Shown: positions 17,714 through 27,473, counted from the stretch's first letter. The stretch is 64,000 nt of DNA from Rhodanobacter sp. AS-Z3 (GCF_029224025.1 NZ_CP119392.1:395001-459000); one strand, 5' to 3'. The notes: generated from the letters alone by a model not told the origin. Made by a program: numbers and translations.

Positions 17714-19603
17714 TCAGCCCGCGTCTTCGGCCAGATAGGTATATGCGGTGAGCCCACCATTCAGCGCGTCGTACAACTGGCTGGCCTCGGCGCCACTCAC
17801 TCCGGCGCTGGCAATACGTTCCCGGTAGCTCTGCCGCAATACTTCCAGGTCATAGCCGACGTAGTCGAGCATCAGGTCGGTGGTGTCGCCGCGGCGCACA
17901 TGGGCAAACGTATAGCCATCACCGTCGACGCGCACGTTCACCGCATCGGTGTCGCCGAACAGGTTATGGATGTCGCCCAGCGTCTCCTGGTAGGCGCCGA
18001 CCATGAAGATGCCCAGCCGATAGCTCTCGCCGTCTTTGAGCGAATGCAGGGGCAGGCTGACGTCGACGCCATCGGCGTCCACGTAATGGTCGATACGGCC
18101 ATCCGAATCGCAGGTGAGGTCGACGATCACGCCGCGCCGCGTCGGCTCTTCGTCCAGCCGCGCGATCGGCGCGATCGGGAAAATCTGGCCAATCGCCCAC
18201 ACGTCCGGAATCGACTCGAACACCGAGAAGTTGACGAAGTATTTGTCGACCAGCTTCTCGTCCAGTTCGTCCAGCGCCTGCCGGTGCGAGCGCTCGGCCG
18301 GCAGCAAGCGGGTGCGCACGGCACGAGTGATCGCGTAATACATCTCGTCCAGCCGCGCGCGGTCGGCTAGCGCCAGCTGGCCCAGCGCGTACAGCGTCTG
18401 GCCTTCGCTCAGGTGATGCTGCGCTTCGTGGAACAGTTCCAGCGCGGGACGACGATCCAGTTCCTCATACGTTTCACGCAGCCGGCGCAGCACGGCCGGT
18501 TCGTCGGCACATGGCGGTGGGATCGCGCCATCGGGCACTTCTTCCACCTCGGTCACGTTGACCACCATCACCGCGTGGTGCGCGGTCATCGCGCGGCCGG
18601 CTTCGGTGAGGATGTGCGGCGCGTCCAGCCCTTCGGCGACGACTGCCTCGGCCAGCGACTGCACGATGGTCGAGGCGTACTGCTCGATCGAGTAGTTGAT
18701 CGAGTTGTGGCTGCGCGAGCGCGAACCTTCGTAGTCCACGCCCAGGCCACCGCCGACGTCGACGATTTCCAGCGGCACACCCATCCGACGCAGCTCGACG
18801 AAATAGCGCGTCGCCTCGCGCATGCCGTTGGCGATGTCGCGCACGTTGGAAATCTGCGAACCCATGTGGAAATGCTGCAACTTCAGCGTGTGCTTGAGGC
18901 CAGCCGCATCGAGCCGCTCGATCAACGTCAGTACCTGATTCGGCGACAGCCCGAACTTGCCCTTGTCGCCACCAGTGTTCTGCCATTTGCCGGCGCCGAT
19001 CGAGGCCAGCCGCACGCGCACGCCGAGCAACGGCTCCACGCCCAGCGCCTTGGCCTCAGTGAAAACATGGTCCAGCTCGGACAACTTCTCGATCACGATG
19101 TGCACGCGCAAGCCGAGCTTCTTGCCGATCAGCGCCAGACGGATATATTCGCGGTCCTTGTAGCCATTGCAGATCACGATGGAACCGGGCCGCGCCATCG
19201 CCAGCACCGCCATCAGCTCGGGCTTGGAGCCCGCTTCCAGGCCGAAACCATGGGTGCCGGCAGCGACCAGTTCACCGGCCACGCCGCGCTGTTGGTTGAC
19301 CTTGATCGGATAGATCGAGGTATAGCCGCCAGCGTAGCCATGCTCGTCCATCGCTTGCGCGAACGCGCCCTGCAGGCGCGCCAGACGGTCGGCGAGGATG
19401 TCGGGAAAACGCACCAGCAGCGGCAGCCGCAAGCCTTCGGCGCGCGCGCGATTGACAATTTTCGGCAGTGACAACGCCGGGCCATGCGCGCCGCGCGGGC
19501 GCATTACGATATCGCCGGCAGCATCGACGTCCACATAGCCGTCACCCCAGTGGGGTACGGCGTAGGTGTGGCGGGCAGTGTCGGTAGTCCAGGGGGTCGC
19601 CAT
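17714..19603 (-). CDS. speA: biosynthetic arginine decarboxylase
   Basis: PLP enzyme converting arginine to agmatine, the first step of the arginine route to putrescine. The 629-residue length matches the SpeA family. PLP-binding lysine K101 is in YPIKVNQQR, with LKLQHFHMGSQISN, the glycine-rich VDVGGGLGVDYEG and the C-terminal barrel portion. The start ATG at 19603 follows a GGAGA ribosome binding site. The frame is open 22 codons further upstream without conserved sequence. It is divergent from speE, with 283 bases between, so the two polyamine genes probably share a regulatory region. Confidence 0.95.
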   Translation of the reverse strand: MATPWTTDTARHTYAVPHWGDGYVDVDAAGDIVMRPRGAHGPALSLPKIVNRARAEGLRLPLLVRFPDILADRLARLQGAFAQAMDEHGYAGGYTSIYPIKVNQQRGVAGELVAAGTHGFGLEAGSKPELMAVLAMARPGSIVICNGYKDREYIRLALIGKKLGLRVHIVIEKLSELDHVFTEAKALGVEPLLGVRVRLASIGAGKWQNTGGDKGKFGLSPNQVLTLIERLDAAGLKHTLKLQHFHMGSQISNVRDIANGMREATRYFVELRRMGVPLEIVDVGGGLGVDYEGSRSRSHNSINYSIEQYASTIVQSLAEAVVAEGLDAPHILTEAGRAMTAHHAVMVVNVTEVEEVPDGAIPPPCADEPAVLRRLRETYEELDRRPALELFHEAQHHLSEGQTLYALGQLALADRARLDEMYYAITRAVRTRLLPAERSHRQALDELDEKLVDKYFVNFSVFESIPDVWAIGQIFPIAPIARLDEEPTRRGVIVDLTCDSDGRIDHYVDADGVDVSLPLHSLKDGESYRLGIFMVGAYQETLGDIHNLFGDTDAVNVRVDGDGYTFAHVRRGDTTDLMLDYVGYDLEVLRQSYRERIASAGVSGAEASQLYDALNGGLTAYTYLAEDAG

Positions 19604-19886
19604 GCGAGAAATCTCCTCGATGAGTAAGGATGATGTCGTCGCAGCGGCGAGCCTTGACGTCTTGCTCAACTGTGGAGCACAAGCCCGAGCGACCGGAAGC
19701 CTCGCACGCCGCGGGGCCGATCAGGCTGGTCGGTCACCGACGCCAGGCGCCCGCGTAACCAGCGGTCATTGTAATAGGCCGATGTGAGGAAGGGGTGGCC
19801 GACGGTCCTGTCGGCACGTTCACGGCGGTTGTCGCTACAATACGCAGTCTTGCTTTCCCCCTCCCGGCACGTCAGGAACGTCCACC

Positions 19887-20756
19887 ATGTCGCAGCAACT
19901 TCCCTCGAACGAAACCAGCTGGTTCACCGAAGCGCACCAGACATCCGGTTCGTCCATCGGTTTCCGCACCGAGCAGCTGCTGCATGCAGAGAAGACCCCG
20001 TTCCAGACCATCGAGATCCACAAGACCACCGACTGGGGCAACCTGATGGTGATCGATGGCTGCGTGATGCTGACTACCCGCGACAACTTCTTCTATCACG
20101 AGATGATGACGCACCCGGCGCTGTTCACCCATGCGCGCGCCAAGCGCGTGGTGATCATCGGTGGCGGCGATTGCGGCACGCTGCGCGAGGTGCTCAAGCA
20201 TGAAGAAGTCGAGCACGCCGTGCAGGTGGAAATCGACGAGCGCGTGACGCGGCTGGCGGAGCAGTACTTCCCGGAGTTGTGTGAGTCGAACACCGACCCG
20301 CGCGCCGAACTGCTGTTCATCGACGGCATCAAGTACATGGCGGAAATCGAACCGGAATCCATTGACCTGGTCATCGTCGACTCGACCGATCCGGTCGGTC
20401 CAGCCGAAGGCCTGTTCAACGCCGCGTTTTACGCCAGCTGCTACAAGGCGCTGCGCCATGGCGGCCTGCTGGTGCAGCAGAGCGAATCGCCGCTGGCGCA
20501 TATCGACCTGATCAAGTCGATGCGTTCGGCCATGCGTACCTGTGGCTTCAGCGCGGTGAAGACGCTGCCGTTCCCGCAGCCGTGCTATCCCACCGGCTGG
20601 TGGAGTTGCACGATGGCGCGCAAGGGTGGCGATCTGTCCGGCTTCCGCGAACGCGGCGCGATCAGCAAGAACTTCCCGACCCGCTATTACAACGCTGAAG
20701 TACACAAGGGTGCGTTGGCCCAGCCAGAATTCATGCGCGAAGCGCTAGGCGAGTAG
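19887..20756 (+). CDS. speE: spermidine synthase
   Basis: Transfers aminopropyl from decarboxylated S-adenosylmethionine to putrescine. The 289-residue product has the family nucleotide-binding block VVIIGGGDCGTLREVLKH, LQVEID-type EIDERVTRL, and VIVDSTDPVGPAEGLF with the catalytic Asp. Length is standard. TACAAT at 19836-19841 is a possible -10 box in the speA/speE gap, although no clear -35 was found. The stop codon is followed at once by a GGGGAAC-type repeat. Confidence 0.95.
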   Translation: MSQQLPSNETSWFTEAHQTSGSSIGFRTEQLLHAEKTPFQTIEIHKTTDWGNLMVIDGCVMLTTRDNFFYHEMMTHPALFTHARAKRVVIIGGGDCGTLREVLKHEEVEHAVQVEIDERVTRLAEQYFPELCESNTDPRAELLFIDGIKYMAEIEPESIDLVIVDSTDPVGPAEGLFNAAFYASCYKALRHGGLLVQQSESPLAHIDLIKSMRSAMRTCGFSAVKTLPFPQPCYPTGWWSCTMARKGGDLSGFRERGAISKNFPTRYYNAEVHKGALAQPEFMREALGE

Positions 20757-20761
20757 GCCGA

Positions 20762-20815
20762 GCGGGGAACGGGGAACAAAAGCATACGTTGCACGGCTCT
20801 GGCTGTTCCCTGCGA
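20762..20815. repeat. GGGGAAC-type dispersed palindromic repeat, copy 1
   Basis: Tandem GGGGAAC units followed by AAAAGC, then after a spacer an inverted TGTTCCC. The same core (GGGGAACGGGGAA, then GGGGAACAAAAGC) recurs after hemC at 63497-63570. Both copies begin within a few bases of a stop codon, so they could act as stem-loops at transcript 3' ends. Confidence 0.6.
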
Positions 20816-20848
20816 CCGAAGGAAGTCCCCTTGCGGGATGCCCGGCGC

Positions 20849-21043
20849 TCAAAACATCTTCGAGCGCACCTTCGGCAACAGCACCAGCAACAAGGTCGCC
20901 AGCGGCCCGCCCAGAATCGACAGGAAGAACCACAGCAGACCGCTGCGGTTCTTGCCTTGTGCCAGCGCGGCATTGATCAGGGCCAAGGTGCCCCAGCCGG
21001 CTACCCAGGGCGCGCCATCGGCCCACGTCGAAAGATGATTCAC
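20849..21043 (-). CDS. small two-helix membrane protein
   Basis: Predicted 64-residue inner-membrane protein, function unknown. Two hydrophobic stretches (AGWGTLALINAALAQG and WFFLSILGGPLATLLLVLLP) are separated by a basic turn, GKNRSG. GTG at 21043 is chosen because GGGAG lies 7 bases upstream; a TTG at 21061 is the alternative. Small proteins of this type are common in xanthomonads. Confidence 0.6.
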   Translation of the reverse strand: MNHLSTWADGAPWVAGWGTLALINAALAQGKNRSGLLWFFLSILGGPLATLLLVLLPKVRSKMF

Positions 21044-21203
21044 AGCGCGTCTCCCGAACAATGGTCATGGAGGCGCAGTTCCGCGCCGTGTAGCTCCCAT
21101 CCTATCAAGGCAGATCAAAGCCGCGCACGTTTTGTGTCGCCATGGATCAGCGTGGCTTAATGTAACGGCGCTATGCTCAGCGCTTTGATTGCGGAAGCAC
21201 GCC

Positions 21204-22235
21204 ATGCTGCACGCACTGCGCCACCTTGCCCTCGCCTGCTCACTATCGTTGTTGGCGGCACCTGCCGTGGCCGCGAAAACCAAGCCGACCGAGAAGTCAG
21301 CCGCGCCGAGTGCCGCCGCCCAAACGCGCGACAAGGCTCAGCTGGTGTTCCAGCGCGACCTGGTCAGCGTCCTGGCACCCGGCGGCGATCCAGCCCGGCT
21401 GCTGGGGGCGGCACTGCTCGCCCGCCCCTTGTTCAACCAGCCGCCGGCCAACAGTTTTCATCGGCTGATCGAGCGCGCTGCACTGGCCGAGGGTGCTGGC
21501 GCTGCCACCAGCTGGGTGGGTCTGGCCGATTGTGACATTCATGCCGATGACTGTCCGAACAGCGCCGCGCTGGACAAATTGCTGACCCAGGCGCCGGACA
21601 ACGCCGCCGTCTGGCTGGTCAAGCTGGGCGCCGATGCGCGCGCCATGAAACAGGATGACGCCCGCGCAGACCTGGCCAAGGCCGCAGCGGCGAAGCTCTA
21701 TGACGATTACGCCGGCAGCAGCCTGCAGGCACTGGCGACCTCGGTCGGTACCCTGCCACCACCAGCCGATACGCTGGACCCGGCGCATGCAGGCGGCGCG
21801 GTGGGCATGCAAACCGTGCTGGTGTTCGGACTCGCCAGCAGCCAGCCGCAACCGAGCCTGCCACTGGTGGCAAAGCTCTGCGAAAACGCCGACGAGGACA
21901 GCTCGATCAAGTCCGATTGCCTGGCTCTAGCCAAGACCCTGGAGTGGGGTTCCAGCCCACTGGCCCGATCACTGGGCCTGCACCTGCGCGAAGTGTTGTC
22001 CGACGATCCCGCCGCGCAGCAAGACGCGAAGAACGCCCGTCGCACCCTGATCTGGCAGGTACAGAGCTTCACCCAGTTGCTGGCGCGCGCACCGGACGAC
22101 GCGGCACTGTCCCAACGGTTGCTGGCGCTGGCCCGCCAAGGCGGCACCCAGATGAGCCTGCAACTGGCGGCGCTGCGCGAAAACCAGATCCCGGTCGATC
22201 CACCGGCGGACTGGCAGCCGCGCAAGGCGAAGTAG
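21204..22235 (+). CDS. secreted hypothetical protein, helical-repeat-like
   Basis: Not recognised. The 343-residue product has a signal peptide (RHLALACSLSLLAAPAVAA) cleaved after about residue 24. The rest is Ala/Leu-rich and predicted mostly helical, with regularly spaced segments such as DNAAVWLVKLGADARAM and DAALSQRLLALARQGG. These resemble TPR/Sel1-type superhelices without a clear consensus. Four cysteines, in the pairs CDIHADDC and CENADEDSSIKSDC, suggest periplasmic disulfides. The downstream neighbour is a ParA-like ATPase gene. Confidence 0.65.
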   Translation: MLHALRHLALACSLSLLAAPAVAAKTKPTEKSAAPSAAAQTRDKAQLVFQRDLVSVLAPGGDPARLLGAALLARPLFNQPPANSFHRLIERAALAEGAGAATSWVGLADCDIHADDCPNSAALDKLLTQAPDNAAVWLVKLGADARAMKQDDARADLAKAAAAKLYDDYAGSSLQALATSVGTLPPPADTLDPAHAGGAVGMQTVLVFGLASSQPQPSLPLVAKLCENADEDSSIKSDCLALAKTLEWGSSPLARSLGLHLREVLSDDPAAQQDAKNARRTLIWQVQSFTQLLARAPDDAALSQRLLALARQGGTQMSLQLAALRENQIPVDPPADWQPRKAK

Positions 22236-22395
22236 AGCGAAGCGGCGATCCGCTGATCGCGCTGGTGCCTGAGTGGTCCCAGCGCGAGCGCTGAACCTCG
22301 CTATTCAATCCTCGTCACTCACTTCACTTTTCGGGATTCCCCTTTCGCGCCATGCCCGTTAGGCTGGGATCACCTTCCGTGGCAAGGGTGATCCG

Positions 22396-23028
22396 ATGCT
22401 TACGACGCTGGTGGCAAGCAGCAAGGGCGGTTGCGGCAAGAGCACGCTGGTGACGCAATTGGCGTCGCACTGGGCGCAGGCGGGGCAACACACGGCCATC
22501 GTCGATGGCGACCGGCAGCATTCCAGCTTTCATTGGGCCGAGCTTCGGCCAGACAATGTTCCCGGCGTGCTGGGGCTGGAAGGCGGCCGACGCGGGCTGC
22601 AGCGGGTGCCACCCGACACCCAGCAATTGTTGATCGACACCCCGGCCGGCTCCACCGAACGCGATCTCGAGCCCTACCTGGAACTGGCCAACGTCTTGCT
22701 GGTCCCGGTGTTGCCATCCTCGTTCGACCTGGATGCCACGCTGCGTTTCCTCGACGAATTGCGTTCGATCAACCGTATCCACCGCGGCAAGCTGCCGGTG
22801 GCACTGGTCGCCAACCGGCTGAAGCCGTGGACTCACGCCAGCCAGGATGCGGTCACCCAACTTACCGAGCAATCGCCGTTCCCGGTCGCCGCCCAGCTGC
22901 GCGACAGTCAGGCGTATGTGCTGCTGACCAGCCTGGGCAAAGGTATCTTCGACTACCAGTCCGAACAGGTGCGCAGCCACCAGCAAGACTGGAAAGCCCT
23001 GCTGCGCTGGATCAAGCGTCATCAATAA
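22396..23028 (+). CDS. ParA-family ATPase
   Basis: P-loop ATPase of the MinD/ParA group, 210 residues. The deviant Walker A motif SSKGGCGKSTL starts near residue 8 with the signature lysine. VDGDRQHSS follows as the Walker A' region, and LLIDTPAGS is the Walker B-like segment. No parB-like gene or centromere repeats are adjacent, so it is an orphan rather than part of a partition locus. Such orphans often position cytoplasmic or polar complexes. The target here is unknown. Confidence 0.8.
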   Translation: MLTTLVASSKGGCGKSTLVTQLASHWAQAGQHTAIVDGDRQHSSFHWAELRPDNVPGVLGLEGGRRGLQRVPPDTQQLLIDTPAGSTERDLEPYLELANVLLVPVLPSSFDLDATLRFLDELRSINRIHRGKLPVALVANRLKPWTHASQDAVTQLTEQSPFPVAAQLRDSQAYVLLTSLGKGIFDYQSEQVRSHQQDWKALLRWIKRHQ

Positions 23029-23085
23029 AGCCCACTCCCCTCATGCTTCCCGCGCACCTCGCGCATCCACCGCTGGAGTTCCCCC

Positions 23086-23562
23086 ATGCACGAACTGATC
23101 CTGTTGCGTCACGCCGAAGCGGTGCCGATAGAAGCCAGCGGCGACGGTGACCAGCAACGCCCCTTGAGCCGCCGCGGCGAGCAGGAGGCCCAGGCTGCCG
23201 GGCTGTGGCTGGCCACGCACAAACTGCGACCCGACCGGGTGTTGTGCTCACCGACACGGCGCACCGACGAAACCACCCGACTGGCACTGGCCGCCATCGA
23301 CAATGCGCCGGTGCCGCAGCCCGCGGAAGAAATCTACGACGCCTCGCCCGGCGAATTGCTGGCCCTGCTTGATCAACACAACGACGCCGACACGGTGCTG
23401 CTGGTCGGCCACAACCCGGGTATCGAGCGGCTGGTTGCGCTGCTGGTCGAAGGGCGTTCCGACGAATTCCGCGGCATGCCGCCCGGCGCGCTGGCGGTGC
23501 TGCACCTCAACGGTTCGCTGGAGCCGGGGAACGCGCGACTGGACGCGTTCTGGTCGCCCTGA
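23086..23562 (+). CDS. sixA: SixA-type phosphohistidine phosphatase
   Basis: Histidine phosphatase superfamily protein of 158 residues, the length of SixA, which removes phosphate from histidine-containing phosphotransfer domains or PTS proteins. The catalytic RHAE motif is at residues 8-11 (H9), and the second histidine is in LLVGHNPGIERL. It lies 57 bases after the parA-like gene and probably shares its transcript. A GC-rich hairpin follows the stop. Confidence 0.85.
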   Translation: MHELILLRHAEAVPIEASGDGDQQRPLSRRGEQEAQAAGLWLATHKLRPDRVLCSPTRRTDETTRLALAAIDNAPVPQPAEEIYDASPGELLALLDQHNDADTVLLVGHNPGIERLVALLVEGRSDEFRGMPPGALAVLHLNGSLEPGNARLDAFWSP

Positions 23563-23583
23563 CCCTTCGCGCAGACTGACATG

Positions 23584-23606
23584 CCCGAGCTTTCGCTACG
23601 CTCGGG
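23584..23606. terminator. hairpin downstream of sixA
   Basis: A 7-bp perfect stem (CCCGAGC / GCTCGGG) with a 9-base loop lies 20 bases after the sixA stop and 57 bases before the next start. No T-run follows, so termination efficiency is uncertain. Confidence 0.35.
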
Positions 23607-23662
23607 TCAGCCGACAGCTTGCTGACAAGCGCGATCACCGCCGCAGCACGTATCATTCGGGC

Positions 23663-25537
23663 ATGCCTGTCCTGCGCCAACTCACTTTTCCCTTGCTGCT
23701 GGCACTGCTGTTGCTGCAGGGCTGCACCCTGTCACGCGCGCAAATCCGCCGCGCCGACGCGGTGGTTGCCGCCACCACCAACCGCAGCAGTAGTTGTGAC
23801 CAAGCCGACCATTGCGCCACGCCATCACCGCTGCGGGCGGCGGCTGCAGCGGCCATGGCCGCGTCCACCGCAAAGCAGCCGGTGCATGTGGTCACCTTGC
23901 TCGACGACAGCGAACCGGCGCTGGCCGCACGAATCAACCTGATCCGTGCGGCCCAACACTCGATCGACGTGCAAACCTATATCTGGGACCAGGACGACGC
24001 CGGCCAGTTGATGCTCGACGAGCTGGTGCACGCCGCGCGGCGCGGCGTACAGGTGCGCATTCTCGCCGACCAGCTGTTTTCACTGGGCAACGTCGACCTG
24101 CTTGATCGGCTTTCGCGGATCAGCCCCAACCTCAACGTGCGGCTGTACAACCCGACCTTCCACAAGGCACGCACGCAGCCGCTGGAATTCGCCGCCGGCG
24201 TGCTGTGCTGCTTCATGCAATTCAACCAGCGCATGCACAACAAGCTGGTGCTGGTGGATGACCTGATCGGCATTACCGGCGGGCGTAATTACCAGGACCG
24301 CTACTTCAACTGGGACGACAGCTTCGATTATGTCGACCGCGACGTGATGGTCGGCGGTCCGGCCGCACGCGAGATGGCAGCGAGCTTCACGTTGTTCTGG
24401 AACCACAAGCGGGCGGTGCCGCTGACCCATCTGCGTGACGTCAACCGCAGCATTCTGGACGACCGCACACCGCCGACCTGGCCGGCACCGAAGTACCGGC
24501 GGCCACAGCGGGTAGCCCAGCTGCAACAGGCGGCCGAGGACCCGGCGTGGTTGAAGGCGTGGCTGGTCGACCCGACACTGCGCGTGGGCAAGGTCGACTT
24601 CTTCAGCGACCTGCCGGCAAAGACCGACGAGCCGGACAGGCAGCGCGCGCACGAGTTCACCCTGCACATCATGCGCATGGTCGGCGCAGCCAGGCGAGAG
24701 GTGCTGCTGCAGACGCCGTATCTGGTGATGAGCAAGCGCGCACAGCACATCTTCCGTGTATTGCATCGCCAGCCCGAGCCGCCACGAGTTATCGTGTCGA
24801 CCAATTCACTGGCGTCCACCGATGCGTTTGCGGTGTATGCGATGTCGTACAAACACCGCAAGCGCTACCTCAAGAAATTCGGTTTCGAAATCCACGAGAT
24901 CAAGCCGCAGGCGCCCAGCGCCGTGGCAGCCAACGAGCTGGCCAATCAGGACAGTGTCGCGGCCGTCTTGACAGCGAACGCAGTCAGTCCCGGCAGCCGG
25001 TCGCTCGAGCGTTTCCACCTGCTCGGCAGTCACGGCAGCAACAATCGGCCGGCACCCTTGCAGAGCGAAGGTCGGCGCTTTGGACTGCATGCGAAATCCA
25101 TCGTGGTCGACGATGCGTTCGCGATGGTCGGTTCGCACAATTTTGATCCGCGCTCTGACCACTACAACACCGAGGCCGGGGTGATCATCTACGACCATGC
25201 GTTTGCCGATCAGCTGCGCGACAGCATCATGCTCAACGTGCAGCCGGGAAATGCCTGGGTGGTGGCACCACGGCTGGCGAAAGTGCCGGTATTGAGCGGT
25301 ATCAATGAAGCTATCGGCGCGGTCTCCGAAAGCCTGCCGCTGTTCGACTTGTGGCCGTTTCGGTATGCCACCAGCTACGAACTGAAGCCCGGTTGCCAGC
25401 CGATGCGTGCCACCGATCCGAACTTCTACGCCTGTTACGAACCAGTCGGTGATTTCCCCGACGTGGCGGTGTCGCCGAAGTTGATCATCACCCGGCTGGT
25501 GACGGCGTTCGGGGCGGGCGTGAAGGGCGTGCTGTAG
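23663..25537 (+). CDS. phospholipase D-family lipoprotein (cardiolipin synthase-like)
   Basis: Membrane-associated PLD enzyme that probably joins or hydrolyses phospholipids. The 624-residue product has a lipoprotein signal with lipobox LLQGC near residue 20. It has two HKD active-site motifs: HNKLVLVDD followed by GGRN (H192), and HAKSIVVDDAFAMVGSHN (H476). This resembles the ClsC/YmdC group more than ClsA. The ATG at 23663 is chosen because the lipoprotein signal begins there. Its stop TAG lies inside a GTAGGAGC repeat. Confidence 0.82.
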   Translation: MPVLRQLTFPLLLALLLLQGCTLSRAQIRRADAVVAATTNRSSSCDQADHCATPSPLRAAAAAAMAASTAKQPVHVVTLLDDSEPALAARINLIRAAQHSIDVQTYIWDQDDAGQLMLDELVHAARRGVQVRILADQLFSLGNVDLLDRLSRISPNLNVRLYNPTFHKARTQPLEFAAGVLCCFMQFNQRMHNKLVLVDDLIGITGGRNYQDRYFNWDDSFDYVDRDVMVGGPAAREMAASFTLFWNHKRAVPLTHLRDVNRSILDDRTPPTWPAPKYRRPQRVAQLQQAAEDPAWLKAWLVDPTLRVGKVDFFSDLPAKTDEPDRQRAHEFTLHIMRMVGAARREVLLQTPYLVMSKRAQHIFRVLHRQPEPPRVIVSTNSLASTDAFAVYAMSYKHRKRYLKKFGFEIHEIKPQAPSAVAANELANQDSVAAVLTANAVSPGSRSLERFHLLGSHGSNNRPAPLQSEGRRFGLHAKSIVVDDAFAMVGSHNFDPRSDHYNTEAGVIIYDHAFADQLRDSIMLNVQPGNAWVVAPRLAKVPVLSGINEAIGAVSESLPLFDLWPFRYATSYELKPGCQPMRATDPNFYACYEPVGDFPDVAVSPKLIITRLVTAFGAGVKGVL

Positions 25538-25628
25538 GAGCCCCTGGTGGCCGATGCTTTTATCCCACAAGCCGACTTCGTTCGGGCGCAGCTAGCGGAA
25601 GAGCATCGCCCACAAGGTGGGCTCCTAC
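25534..25628. repeat. GTAGGAGC palindromic repeat, copy 1
   Basis: The left end GTAGGAGCCC (from 25534) pairs with GGGCTCCTAC ending at 25628. The interior has GATGCT opposite GAGCATC. The left arm supplies the TAG stop of the preceding gene. The same layout occurs at 59426-59496 after pgm. Such GTAG-ended stem-loops are typical xanthomonad dispersed repeats. Confidence 0.7.
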
Positions 25629-25631
25629 CCA

Positions 25632-26171
25632 TCAAGGCAGCCGGGAAACCCCGTCACCGCGCGAGGAGAAGCGCATCGGCAGTTCGCCGGCGAAACCGTT
25701 CGGATAATCTGTCGGCACCGCGAACCGCCAGCCGCGCACGCTGCGTAGCGCGTGCTCGTCGAGCACCGGATCGCCACTGGACTGGCTGATGCGGGAGCTG
25801 CTCACCCGTCCGCCACCATCAATATCCACATGCATCACCACGCGGCCATCCAGATGGCCGCGCAACACGTCCCACGACTGCGAATTATCCGACGGCGTGG
25901 CCAGCGGGATCAGTTCCGGAGTGGCCGGCGTGGCCGGCGGCGCGGGTTCTTCGGATACCGGTCGATACGTCGGTCGACGGGATGCACGCTCCGCGCGTGC
26001 CGCTGTGCGTGAATGCCTTGCCGGCGCAGTGACCGGCAGGTGGTTGCCGGCAAGATACCGCTGTGGCGGACCCGGCCACACTTCAGTCAACGTGCTAAGC
26101 CAGCCGGTGCCAACGATACCGATGGCCAGGGCCAGCAGGCTGAGGCTGCTGGTGACGCGCAAACGCAACAC
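25632..26171 (-). CDS. TonB-like C-terminal-domain protein
   Basis: A 179-residue protein with an N-terminal membrane anchor (SLSLLALAIGIVGTGWLS), a Pro/Ala/Arg-rich periplasmic linker (about 45-90) and a C-terminal fold like the TonB C-terminus (GRVVMHVDIDGGGRVSSSRI, LDEHALRSVRGWRF). It could transduce proton-motive energy to an outer-membrane receptor, but no exbB/exbD or receptor gene is nearby. The start is a GTG, 15 bases after the upstream thiolase gene, so the two are probably co-transcribed. Confidence 0.72.
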   Translation of the reverse strand: MLRLRVTSSLSLLALAIGIVGTGWLSTLTEVWPGPPQRYLAGNHLPVTAPARHSRTAARAERASRRPTYRPVSEEPAPPATPATPELIPLATPSDNSQSWDVLRGHLDGRVVMHVDIDGGGRVSSSRISQSSGDPVLDEHALRSVRGWRFAVPTDYPNGFAGELPMRFSSRGDGVSRLP

Positions 26172-26186
26172 GTCAGCCGTCCGCGA

Positions 26187-27473
26187 TCACGGCCGCTCGA
26201 GAATCGCAGTCACGCCCATACCGCCAGCGGTGCAAATCGAGATCAGCCCGCGACCCGAACCTTTTTGTTCGAGCATCTTCGCCAGCGTGGCGACCAGTCG
26301 CGCACCCGTGGCGGCGAACGGATGGCCTACCGCCAGACTGGAGCCATGCACATTGAGCTTGGCCGGATCGATCGCACCCAGCGGCGCCTCCAGGCCAAGC
26401 CGCTGTTTGCAGTAGTCAGCCGACTCCCACGCACGCAGCGTGCACAGTACCTGCGCCGCGAACGCTTCGTGGATTTCGTAGTAGTCGAAGTCCTGCAAGC
26501 TCAGCCCGTTGCGCGCCAGCATGCGCGGCACCGCAATGGTCGGCGCCATCAGCAGGCCTTCACCGTGGACGAAGTCCACCGCCGCCACTTCGGCATCACG
26601 CAGATAGGCCTGCACGGTCAGCCCGCGCGCCGTCGCCCATGCATCGGTACCCAGCAGCACCGCGGCAGCACCGTCGGACAAGCCGGTGGAATTGCCGGCG
26701 GTCAGCGTGCCGTTGCCGGAGCGCTTGTCGAACGCCGGCTTCAGCGAAGCCAGCTTGTCCATGCTCGAATCCGGGCGCAGGAAGCCATCGCGCTTGAGGC
26801 CGCGGAATGGCACCAGCAAATCATCGAAGAAACCCTCGGCGTAAGCCGCGGCCAGCTTGTGGTGGCTGTCCAGCGCCAACTGGTCCTGCGCCTCGCGGCT
26901 GACCTGCCATTCCTTCGCCATCTGCTCGCAATGGTCGCCCATCGACTTGCCGGTGCGCGGCTCGGCCACGCCCGGGAACGACGGCTTCAGTTCGCTGAAG
27001 GAGAACCCGCGCAGGGCGGCTTTCAGCTTGTCCATCGGCGTCTTCGCGCGGTTCATCGCCAGCAGGCGCTTGCGCAAACGGCTGCCGTAAACGATCGGCA
27101 CGTCCGAGGTGGTGTCCGATCCGCCGGCAATGCCGGCCTCGATCTGCCCGACGGCGATCTTGTTGGCGATGATGATGGTGTTGTCCAGCGAGGTGCCGCA
27201 GGCGCGCGCGGTGGTGATGCCCGGCGTGGTCGGCGCCAGCCCGGAACTGAGCAGCGCCTCGCGCGCCAGGTTCCAGTCCGAGGCGTGCTTGATCACCGCG
27301 CCCATCGCCACTTCACCCAGCTCCACGCCGTGCAGGCCGAAGCGTTCGACCAGTGCGCCAAGCACTTTCACCGACATGCCGAAATTGCCGACATCGGCAT
27401 AAGCCGTGTTGTTGCGGCAAAACGGAATGCGTACACCGCCGATGATGCCGACGCGCTTCTGCGTGTTTTCCAT
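26187..27473 (-). CDS. thiolase (acetyl-CoA C-acyltransferase)
   Basis: Thiolase of 428 residues, cleaving 3-ketoacyl-CoA or condensing acetyl-CoA. The acylated cysteine lies in ARACGTSLDN (C92). HEAFAAQ and GHPFAATGAR carry the catalytic histidines, and CTAGGMG holds the second cysteine. The length and insertions resemble FadI-type beta-oxidation thiolases more than the ~390-residue PhaA type. No fadJ-like partner is adjacent. ATG at 27473 is preferred over a TTG two codons earlier. Confidence 0.85.
   Translation of the reverse strand: MENTQKRVGIIGGVRIPFCRNNTAYADVGNFGMSVKVLGALVERFGLHGVELGEVAMGAVIKHASDWNLAREALLSSGLAPTTPGITTARACGTSLDNTIIIANKIAVGQIEAGIAGGSDTTSDVPIVYGSRLRKRLLAMNRAKTPMDKLKAALRGFSFSELKPSFPGVAEPRTGKSMGDHCEQMAKEWQVSREAQDQLALDSHHKLAAAYAEGFFDDLLVPFRGLKRDGFLRPDSSMDKLASLKPAFDKRSGNGTLTAGNSTGLSDGAAAVLLGTDAWATARGLTVQAYLRDAEVAAVDFVHGEGLLMAPTIAVPRMLARNGLSLQDFDYYEIHEAFAAQVLCTLRAWESADYCKQRLGLEAPLGAIDPAKLNVHGSSLAVGHPFAATGARLVATLAKMLEQKGSGRGLISICTAGGMGVTAILERP

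Noticed and set aside
22396..23028. Plasmid-type partition locus
   Set aside because: Only the ParA-like ATPase is present; no ParB or centromere-like repeats adjoin it and the neighbours are chromosomal housekeeping genes.
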